Source of the DNA: Gammaproteobacteria bacterium
GTDB lineage: Bacteria > Pseudomonadota > Gammaproteobacteria > HK1
Reading direction: 5' to 3'
Length of the DNA stretch: 7,275 bases
Assembly: GCA_020444775.1 (NCBI GenBank)
Contig: JAGRHX010001090.1
Location: 1-7,275 of the forward strand
The position numbers and the translations under genes are program-made. Shown piece after piece: positions 1 through 5,728 of the stretch (the first letter of the stretch is position 1; the number at the start of each line of letters is the position of its first letter). Below the pieces are notes generated by a model that did no database searches, was not told the origin of the DNA, and saw only the letters and a program-made list of their open reading frames with translations.

Positions 1-1
1 G

Positions 2-649
2 CACGCCGGCTGTATTGTCACGCAGAGAGAGGTGGGCATGGACACCGAGTCATTTGATGTGGCGTTGAAAAATACGCTGCGACAGGCGCCGGATGTCATT
101 TTGATTGGCGAGGTGCGCACGGCAGAAACGATGCAGCAGGCGCTGACCTTTGCCGAGACAGGCCACCTGTGTCTCTGCACGCTGCACGCGAACAACGCCA
201 ACCAGGCGCTCGACCGGATCATCAACTTCTTTCCCGAGGAGCGTCGCAGCCAGTTGCTCATGGACCTGTCGGCGAACCTCAAGGCGGTCATCTCACAGCG
301 TCTTCTCAAGCGACGTGAGGGCAAGGGCCGCTGCGCGGCCATCGAGATCATGACCAACTCGCCGCTCATCAAGGACCTGATACTCAAAGGCGAACTGCAC
401 GAGATCAAACCGATCATGCAGAAGTCTCGCGAGCTCGGAATGCAGACCTTCGACCAGGCGCTGTTCGACCTCTACGAGGCGGACATGATCACCTACGAGG
501 ACGCGCTGCGTTATGCCGATTCGCAGAACGAGCTGCGTCTACGTATCAAGCTGGAAGGCAAGGCAGCCAAGGACCGCGACAACATGGCGGGCCTGGAACG
601 TCTCTCGCTGGAGGAGACCGACGAGGAGAAGGGCGCATTGCTGCGCTGA
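2..649 (+). CDS. pilU: PilU-type type IV pilus retraction ATPase, 3' part only (5' end outside window)
   Basis: The visible 215 residues are the C-terminal part of a PilT/PilU family secretion ATPase, a cytoplasmic hexameric motor that powers type IVa pilus retraction. The reading frame is open to the left edge from base 2; an in-frame GTG at 32 is internal, because the ten residues before it (ending VTQRE) continue the family pattern. Visible are the Walker B stretch DVILIGEVR (bases 92-118), the His box TGHLCLCTLHANN (158-196) and the C-terminal GMQTFDQALFDLY segment. The HANNANQAL form and GCIVTQREVG resemble PilU; PilT usually has HTTSA at that place. Walker A and the N-terminal PAS-like domain, roughly 165 residues, are missing only because of the window edge. 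The gene ends in an acidic tail of about 31 residues absent from the next gene. A pilT may lie just upstream, but that is inference. Confidence 0.9.
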   Translation, partial: HAGCIVTQREVGMDTESFDVALKNTLRQAPDVILIGEVRTAETMQQALTFAETGHLCLCTLHANNANQALDRIINFFPEERRSQLLMDLSANLKAVISQRLLKRREGKGRCAAIEIMTNSPLIKDLILKGELHEIKPIMQKSRELGMQTFDQALFDLYEADMITYEDALRYADSQNELRLRIKLEGKAAKDRDNMAGLERLSLEETDEEKGALLR

Positions 650-785
650 GCCGGATTCCGTCGCTCACCGCGTACACGACGACAATCGCCAACGGGATCG
701 GCACCTGACGGTGTGACGGCCCCCGCTCGTGCACGCCCGCGGCACGCATCCGACCGCATGACTCAATCGCCGTATCGACTAGCGC

Positions 786-789
786 AAGG
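786..789 (+). promoter_or_regulatory. Ribosome binding site of the second pilU
   Basis: AAGG lies 7 bases before the ATG at 797 and fixes that start. The 147-bp gap between the two pilus genes (650-796) otherwise holds no gene and no convincing terminator or promoter that I can see. Confidence 0.6.
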
Positions 790-796
790 TTCGTAG

Positions 797-1855
797 ATGG
801 ATATCACGCCCTATCTGAAGCTCATGGTCGAGAAGAAGGCTTCCGACCTGTTCTTCACGGTGGATTCCCCGGTCAAGCTCAAGCTGGAAGGGCACATCGT
901 CAACGTCGGTAAGACGCTGCTGAGCACCGAGTTCGTGGAAGGCGCGGTGTACGGTCTGATGTCCGACGACCAACGCCAGCGCTTCGACGACGAGAAGGAG
1001 CTCGACTTCGCGGTCGAGCTGCCGGATGGCAGCGCCCGGTATCGGGTCAATGCCTATCGCCAGCGTGGACGGCCGGCGATGGTCTTGCGCATGGTGCCGG
1101 CGAAGATCCCGACCATTCCCGAGCTCGGTCTGCCCGAGGTGCTGGGCGATATGATCATGCACAAGCGTGGTCTGATCCTGATGGTGGGGTCCACCGGCTC
1201 GGGCAAGTCCACTACGCTCGCGGCGATGCTCGACTATCGCAACGAGCACCTGGCTGGGCACTTGCTGACCATCGAGGATCCGATCGAGTTCTATCACCCG
1301 AACAAGAAGAGCATCATCAGCCAGCGCGAGGTGGGCAACGACACGCTGTCCTATACGCGAGCGCTCAAATCCTCGCTGCGCGAGGCTCCCGATGTCATCC
1401 TGATCGGCGAGATCCGTGATCGGGAGACGATGGAGGCGGCGCTGGAGCTCTGCAACACCGGCCATCTGGCCGTCTCCACCCTGCACGCGAACAACGCGCA
1501 CCAGGCCATGGAGCGCATCATCAACCTGTTCCCCAACGATATGCACAAGCAGCTGTTCATGGACCTGTCCCTGAACATGCGTTGTGTAATCTCCCAGCGT
1601 CTGATCCCGGACATCAATGGCAAGCGCTGCGCCGCGATCGAGATCATGGTCAACACGCCACACATCGCCGATCTGCTTCTGCGTGGCAGTATCGAGGAGA
1701 TCCGCGAGGCCATGCAGGACAGCTCGGCCAAGGGCATGCAGACCTTCGATGATTCGTTGTATCAGCTGTTCAAGGACGGTCGGATCACGCTGGAGGAGGC
1801 CCTGCTGAACGCCGATTCCCGGGCCAACCTGGAGGCACGTATCAACTTCGGTTGA
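797..1855 (+). CDS. pilU: PilT/PilU family type IVa pilus ATPase, second PilU-like paralog
   Basis: This 352-residue protein is a complete retraction-type ATPase. The N-terminal PAS-like domain (about residues 1-105) opens with the LMVEKKASDLFF segment typical of PilU. The RecA-like domain carries Walker A GSTGSGKST (131-139), the Asp box LTIEDPIEF (158-165, with E160 and D161), Walker B DVILIGEIR (199-207, E205) and the His box TGHLAVSTLHANN (221-233, H223 and H230). All key nucleotide-binding residues are present, so it should be an active ATPase. HANNA instead of the PilT HTTSA again favours PilU. It shares roughly half of its residues by eye with the preceding partial protein, so the two are old paralogs. 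It ends at INFG without the acidic tail of its neighbour. In known systems PilU needs PilT to retract pili; the division of labour between these two copies is unknown. The label PilU is firmer at family level than as orthology. Confidence 0.9.
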   Translation: MDITPYLKLMVEKKASDLFFTVDSPVKLKLEGHIVNVGKTLLSTEFVEGAVYGLMSDDQRQRFDDEKELDFAVELPDGSARYRVNAYRQRGRPAMVLRMVPAKIPTIPELGLPEVLGDMIMHKRGLILMVGSTGSGKSTTLAAMLDYRNEHLAGHLLTIEDPIEFYHPNKKSIISQREVGNDTLSYTRALKSSLREAPDVILIGEIRDRETMEAALELCNTGHLAVSTLHANNAHQAMERIINLFPNDMHKQLFMDLSLNMRCVISQRLIPDINGKRCAAIEIMVNTPHIADLLLRGSIEEIREAMQDSSAKGMQTFDDSLYQLFKDGRITLEEALLNADSRANLEARINFG

Positions 1856-1922
1856 GGGGCTGTGCGCTCGGACGCGGCATCCACACGCGGCGATCACGGA
1901 TCCGGCTCACAGACATTGGGGC
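1856..1922. other. Convergent intergenic junction, no clear terminator
   Basis: These 67 bases separate the stop codons of two converging genes. They hold an 8-bp palindrome CGGATCCG and a distant CTGTG/CACAG pair, but no GC-rich hairpin followed by a T tract on either strand. Termination here is either Rho-dependent or not recognisable by eye. Confidence 0.4.
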
Positions 1923-2972
1923 TCAAAGGCCTTGGGTGGCTGTGTCGTCCGCGGTCTGTCGGGACAGCGCCTCGATGCGTTCCCGGGTCGAGGGGTGCGT
2001 AGCCAGGTAGGAGCCCGCGCCGTCCTCGTCCACGCCGTGCGCGGCCATCAGCCGACGCAGCATCTCGCCGAGCGCCATCGGGTCGATCTGTCGTGACCTG
2101 AGGAAGCTGGCGCTGTAGGCGTCCGCCTCGTACTCGAAGCGCCTGGAATAGCCCCGCTCCAGGAGCAGGGTCGGCAACGCCGCCGCCAGCGAGCTCACCG
2201 AGCCGATGTCACCGAACACGGTCGCGACCAGCAGTGCCGCTGCCGAGTTCTGTAGGATCGAGCGCATGATGTGGCGGTGGTGCACGTGACCCAGCTCGTG
2301 AGCGATGACCGCGAGCAGCTCATCGTCTGAGCCGGCCAGCTCGACCAGATCGTCGGTCACCACCAGGATGCCGGACGGCAGGGCGAAGGCATTCGCGCCC
2401 AGCGCCTTGCTGCGTCTCAGCTCGAGCCGCGGTGGATGCTCGAAGTGCAGATCCCGCAGGGCACTTTGGAACAAGGCTCGAACCCGCTCCCGGTCCGCTT
2501 CCAGCAGACGGCTGGGGTTGGTCAGGCGACCGTCGAAGCTTGCCAGCGTCTGTTCGCCCATGCTCGTCTCGAGCTCGACCGGCAGGTTGTGCGCGAGCCG
2601 GTTGGCCAGATACGGCAGGCCGTATTGGATGGACAGCCAGGTCAGGAGCACGGTGCCGATCAGGGCCGCCACCACGTACTTGTAGCTGCTCTCGAGCAGA
2701 TGAACGAATTGAGCGCCCCGACCCTCGTTCAGGGCACGCAGTATCGAGTCGATGGCCTGGTTGTCACGGGTCTCCAGACGGCCACCGTCGGGCAGGTCCA
2801 ACAGTCGCGGGGTGTTGCCCAGACGGGCCGAGACCTTCACCACGCTGAAGGGATAACGTCGCTCCTCGCCATCGAGGGTGAAGACAAGACCGTTCGGGGC
2901 GCTCCAGCGAGCACGTACCAGATGGCGGCTGGAGCTGGCGCCGTCATAGTAGCTGGCGTCGAATTCGGTCAT
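1923..2972 (-). CDS. Membrane-anchored M48 family zinc metallopeptidase
   Basis: From the ATG at 2972 the product has 349 residues. Residues 1-75 form a small hydrophilic, probably beta-rich region (YYDGASSSRH, LGNTPRLLDLPDGG) of the type placed before the transmembrane helix in many proteobacterial M48 proteins (I believe DUF7092). A single membrane helix spans about 98-119. The catalytic domain follows: HELGH zinc motif at 225-229 with E226 as catalytic base, a second hydrophobic stretch at about 241-270, FEYEAD at 279-284 whose E280 should be the third zinc ligand, and the C-terminal THPSTRERI motif (325-333). It is therefore predicted to be an active protease at the inner membrane, related to HtpX/BepA/Oma1-type quality-control enzymes; its substrate is unknown. 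A GTG at 3068 would add 32 residues, but that stretch is Pro/Arg-rich and looks non-coding. Neither start has a good ribosome binding site. It follows the DUF898 gene on the same strand by 122 bp, a pairing I recall from other proteobacteria. Confidence 0.9.
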   Translation of the reverse strand: MTEFDASYYDGASSSRHLVRARWSAPNGLVFTLDGEERRYPFSVVKVSARLGNTPRLLDLPDGGRLETRDNQAIDSILRALNEGRGAQFVHLLESSYKYVVAALIGTVLLTWLSIQYGLPYLANRLAHNLPVELETSMGEQTLASFDGRLTNPSRLLEADRERVRALFQSALRDLHFEHPPRLELRRSKALGANAFALPSGILVVTDDLVELAGSDDELLAVIAHELGHVHHRHIMRSILQNSAAALLVATVFGDIGSVSSLAAALPTLLLERGYSRRFEYEADAYSASFLRSRQIDPMALGEMLRRLMAAHGVDEDGAGSYLATHPSTRERIEALSRQTADDTATQGL

Positions 2973-3094
2973 CTCGGATATCGCAGGATCGCCCGGGTTT
3001 ACGAGTCGGGGGAGAGTAGGACCCGCTGGTCGGCGCTCAGTCGAACGCGCGGATGCCGCGGGCGACACCCAGCGGTCGCCGCGTCCATCGCCGA

Positions 3095-4264
3095 TCAGTC
3101 GCCGATATCGAAGTCCATTACATCACCGAACTCCTCGCCCAGCGCGCTGGCCATCTGATTCTCGCCCGCCGCGAAGCCGTCCAGCGTGTCCTCGGAATAG
3201 ACCGTGAACCTGGACAGAGAATAGCGCGTGATCCGAACCGTCGCCCAGGGGATGGCCAGCCCCAGGCTGACGATGATGAGGAACAGATTCGACACCGTCA
3301 GCCACAGCACCCGCCAGACGTTCAGGTCCAGATGCATGAAGACCTTGTCCCCCAGCCGGGTGCGCTTCCACGCATGGTTGGAGATGAAGGTGCTGATGGC
3401 GACGCCGGTCAGGGTCATGACCACCACCACGAGCGCATAGGCCAGCACCATGGCGACGAGGACTCCCACCGGTGGCTCACTGCCTTCGGTCTCGAAGGAC
3501 TCCGGTCCCATCACCACGAATGCACCGCCCAGACCGATGGCCATCACCACCGCCGCGCCGATGTAGACCAGGTAGGCGATCACATAGACCAGGTAGTAGA
3601 AACCGATGTCGCCGTTGAAGCTGAACGAGGTGCTGCCAAAGCGTGAGCGCTCGGTCATGAAGCGGCGCATGCGATGGGCGACGAACGGGTAGGCCAGGCC
3701 GAAGCTGAGCACGATCACCAGGCCCCAGAGGATGTAGACCTTGAATGCCTCCCAGTAGCGGCCGTCGAAACCGAATCGCACGTTGCGATAGGTCGTGTGG
3801 CGCAAATTGAAGATCATCGAGCGCACCACGATCCACGGATACAAGGGGATCAGCATCAGGTAGAAGAGGATCATCGCGATCGGCGAGATATTGCCGAGCA
3901 GGGTGAAGCCACCGATCACGAGCACCGCGATGATGCGGCCCTTGAGTATCGAGACAGGATTCGCGTCCCAGTCGAAGGACGCGCCGGCCAGCGAGGTGCT
4001 GCCGTAGAAGTACTTGCGGGTGCGGACCTTGGCCCAGGCCGAGTAGATGCCCAGGGTAAGGATGCTGAGCGCGATATTGACGATCCAGATCCGGAAGTAC
4101 TCCCCGGCGCTGCCCGCGAAGTCCAGACCATGAGGTATGCCCGGTGGGCGCTGATCCTTGAAGGCGCTGCCGACCGAGACGACGTCGTCGCGACCTTGGG
4201 GAAGTTCTGAGGGGCCTGCCGCTGTGGTTTCCATGTTGCTCTCAGCTGCTCCTGGGCATTCCAT
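3095..4264 (-). CDS. DUF898 (YjgN-like) multi-pass inner-membrane protein
   Basis: This 389-residue protein has the DUF898 hallmark: an aromatic FRIWIVN stretch, then LTLGIYSAWAKVRTRKYFYG (about residues 57-87). Hydrophobic segments lie near 57-76, 111-126, 127-146, 173-196, 221-251, 266-294 and 319-343, giving about six to eight membrane passes. A polar N-terminus of about 45 residues and an acidic C-terminus (many Asp/Glu after residue 350) flank the core. The core reads as repeated units, each an F/L-x-F/W/L-D/N/A-G-like strand, a membrane segment, a Pro/Ala-Trp-x3-Arg turn and a Phe/Thr-rich strand; see the finding. E. coli YjgN belongs to this family and has no settled function. The ATG at 4264 has AAGG six bases upstream (4271-4274); the ATG at 4234, ten codons inside, is the alternative (379 residues). 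The open frame continues upstream to 4726, but that part is antisense to the CoA-transferase. It is likely transcribed with the M48 peptidase gene downstream. Confidence 0.88.
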   Translation of the reverse strand: MECPGAAESNMETTAAGPSELPQGRDDVVSVGSAFKDQRPPGIPHGLDFAGSAGEYFRIWIVNIALSILTLGIYSAWAKVRTRKYFYGSTSLAGASFDWDANPVSILKGRIIAVLVIGGFTLLGNISPIAMILFYLMLIPLYPWIVVRSMIFNLRHTTYRNVRFGFDGRYWEAFKVYILWGLVIVLSFGLAYPFVAHRMRRFMTERSRFGSTSFSFNGDIGFYYLVYVIAYLVYIGAAVVMAIGLGGAFVVMGPESFETEGSEPPVGVLVAMVLAYALVVVVMTLTGVAISTFISNHAWKRTRLGDKVFMHLDLNVWRVLWLTVSNLFLIIVSLGLAIPWATVRITRYSLSRFTVYSEDTLDGFAAGENQMASALGEEFGDVMDFDIGD

Positions 4265-4270
4265 GACCTG

Positions 4271-4274
4271 CCTT
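4271..4274 (-). promoter_or_regulatory. Ribosome binding site favouring the ATG at 4264
   Basis: On the minus strand AAGG stands six bases before ATG 4264. The competing ATG at 4234 is preceded by a less typical GAGAG four bases upstream. This decides the preferred start only weakly. Confidence 0.4.
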
Positions 4275-4323
4275 GCGGAGCGGCTGGCGGGGTCGTGGCT
4301 GCCGTTTGCTATTACCTGAGGTA

Positions 4324-4342
4324 CGGTCGCGGCACGCGACCG
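4324..4342. repeat. Perfect hairpin, 8-bp stem with 3-base loop
   Basis: CGGTCGCG, then GCA, then CGCGACCG: a perfect inverted repeat between the CoA-transferase and DUF898 genes. It is not followed by a T tract on either strand. On the minus strand it lies 59 bases before the DUF898 start, so it could act in the 5' leader of that mRNA, as part of a Rho-independent-like stop for the upstream gene, or as a protein-binding operator. Confidence 0.5.
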
Positions 4343-4376
4343 CAGGGCTTCATGCCGGATTGCGCGGGTCGAGCCT

Positions 4377-4402
4377 CGGCGTCGGACCGACGGTCGACGC
4401 CG
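4377..4402 (-). terminator. Strong GC-rich hairpin just after the CoA-transferase stop codon (possible terminator)
   Basis: Arms CGGCGTCG (4377-4384) and CGACGCCG (4395-4402) pair perfectly. After one unpaired G (4385), ACC/GGT adds three pairs around a GAC loop, so the stem has 11 pairs with one bulge. It begins 11 bases past the CoA-transferase stop codon (minus strand). Position and stability suit a terminator or a 3'-end protecting structure; the lack of a T tract argues against a classical intrinsic terminator. Confidence 0.45.
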
Positions 4403-4413
4403 GGTGGCCGACC

Positions 4414-5673
4414 TCAGATGATGCCGTTCTCGGCCAACGTCTGACGAGTCGCCTCGTCCAGACCCAGCAGGCCGCCGAGGATCTCCTCGTTGTGCGCGCC
4501 CAGCGCGGCACCGGGCCAGTCGGTACGGCCGGGCGTTGCCGAGAGCAACGGCCGATAGGCTGGGATCTTGAGCGGGCGTCCGTCGACCTCGACCTGCTCG
4601 AACAGGCCGCGTGCCTGATAGTGCTCGTCGGCGAACATGTCCTGGACCGAGAAGATCGGCCCGTTCGGTACCCCGGCCTCGTCCAGACGTTGCATCACCG
4701 CTTGCAGAGGCAGGGTACGAGTCCACTCGGCGATCGCCTGATCGACCTCGGCCTGATGGGTGACCCGTCCGGCATTGGTGGCCAGGCGTGGATCGTCGGC
4801 AAGGTCGGTGCGGCCGGTGGCCTTCATCAGTCGCTTGTAGATCGAGTCGCCGTTGCCACCGATGACCACGTACTTGTCATCCTGGCAGGGATAGGTGTTG
4901 GTCGGGACGATGCCGGTCAGCGTGGTGCCGGACGGCTCCCGTATCACGCCACGCGCATCGAATTCCGAGACGGTGGACTCGAGCATGCCGTACACCGCTT
5001 CGAATATCGCGATGTCCACATCCTGTCCGGACACCCCGCCGGCCGCGCCCGGCAAGCGGTCGGCCTCGATACGGTTTCGGTGCACCAGCGCGAGCAGTAT
5101 GCCGATCACCGCGTTCATCGCCGCCAGGGTGTCACCCATGCTGATGTTGGGACGTACCGGCGCCTGACCTGGGAATCCGTTGATGTGTCTGAAGCCGCCG
5201 TAGCCTTCACAGGCCGAGGCGAATCCGGGGCGTGCCGCCAACGGGCCGGTCTGGCCGTAGCCGGACACACGCGCCACGATCAGCCCCGGATTGACCTTGC
5301 GCAGCTCGTCCGGTGCCAGGCCCCACTTCTCCAGCGTGCCCGGGCGGAAGTTCTCCAGGACCACGTCGACCCGCTCGGTGAGGGACTTGACCAGGGCCTG
5401 GCCGCGGCGCTCGCGCAGGTTGATGGTCACGCACTTCTTGTTGCGTGACATGCCACGCCACCAGAAGGACATACCGTTCTCGTCCAGCTCGCGCCAGCCG
5501 CGTAGCTGGTCGCCGCCGTCGGGTGGCTCCACCTTGATGACCTCGGCACCGTAGTAGGCGAGGAGACTGCCGGCGAAGGGGCCCGCGATCAGTTGCCCCA
5601 GTTCCAGCACCCGGATCCCGTCCAGTGGACGCGCCTTGGGTGCCTCGTTGCTGGTCTTGTCGGTCATGCTCAT
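4414..5673 (-). CDS. CaiB/BaiF family (class III) CoA-transferase
   Basis: This 419-residue cytoplasmic protein is a family III CoA-transferase, which moves CoA between carboxylic acids through an aspartyl-CoA thioester. The N-terminal signature LDGIRVLELGQLIAGPFAG (about 17-35) is followed by GAEVIKVEPP (42-51), NKKCVTINL (78-86), ENFRPGTLEKWGL (107-119) and VSGYGQTGP (136-144). D181, in the MGDTLAAMNAVIGILLAL stretch, fits the catalytic Asp (Asp169 of formyl-CoA transferase). A GGNG loop (272-275) matches the glycine loop that closes on the intermediate. The C-terminus GVPNGPIFSVQDMFADEHYQARG (334-356) is also typical. Length is normal. The substrate cannot be read from sequence: succinyl-CoA-dependent transfer to a dicarboxylate, or a racemase-like activity, are options. 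Start at ATG 5673 or ATG 5667 two codons later; neither has a clear ribosome binding site. It follows the PyrK-like gene by 55 bp, which suggests co-transcription. Confidence 0.92.
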   Translation of the reverse strand: MSMTDKTSNEAPKARPLDGIRVLELGQLIAGPFAGSLLAYYGAEVIKVEPPDGGDQLRGWRELDENGMSFWWRGMSRNKKCVTINLRERRGQALVKSLTERVDVVLENFRPGTLEKWGLAPDELRKVNPGLIVARVSGYGQTGPLAARPGFASACEGYGGFRHINGFPGQAPVRPNISMGDTLAAMNAVIGILLALVHRNRIEADRLPGAAGGVSGQDVDIAIFEAVYGMLESTVSEFDARGVIREPSGTTLTGIVPTNTYPCQDDKYVVIGGNGDSIYKRLMKATGRTDLADDPRLATNAGRVTHQAEVDQAIAEWTRTLPLQAVMQRLDEAGVPNGPIFSVQDMFADEHYQARGLFEQVEVDGRPLKIPAYRPLLSATPGRTDWPGAALGAHNEEILGGLLGLDEATRQTLAENGII

Positions 5674-5728
5674 GCTCGGCTCGATGAAACGGAAGATTCG
5701 CTGGGCTCGCGATCGGGGCCGGTGACAC

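Noticed and set aside
650..796. Promoter or terminator between the two pilus ATPase genes
   Set aside because: Only a weak GTGC/GCAC inverted repeat was seen, with no T tract and no convincing sigma-70 or sigma-54 boxes.
779..1897. Long open frame of 372 codons on the minus strand opposite the second pilU
   Set aside because: It covers a clear ATPase gene with all motifs, has no recognisable domain, and its His/Gln/Arg/Leu-rich composition is typical of an antisense shadow in GC-rich DNA.
2436..3158. Open frame of 240 codons on the plus strand opposite the M48 peptidase
   Set aside because: No recognisable motif; it runs through the peptidase gene and across the junction with DUF898. It is best explained by codon bias.
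3053..3646. Plus-strand open frames of 197 and 178 codons (3053-3646, 3674-4210) opposite the DUF898 gene
   Set aside because: They are extremely rich in His, Asp, Gln and Arg, which is what reversed hydrophobic membrane codons give. They are not separate genes.
4296..4312. A TAATAG -10-like box before the DUF898 gene on the minus strand
   Set aside because: No -35 hexamer at a suitable distance; a single AT-rich hexamer is too weak to call a promoter.
4265..4726. A 154-residue N-terminal extension of the DUF898 protein
   Set aside because: The frame stays open upstream, but the extension overlaps the CoA-transferase gene on the same strand in another frame, is Arg-rich with no family similarity, and ATG starts at 4264 or 4234 fit the family better.
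4273..5448. Open frame of 391 codons on the plus strand opposite the CoA-transferase
   Set aside because: Its protein is rich in Arg, Gly, Val and His without any family motif, while the minus strand encodes a well-supported enzyme. It is a shadow.
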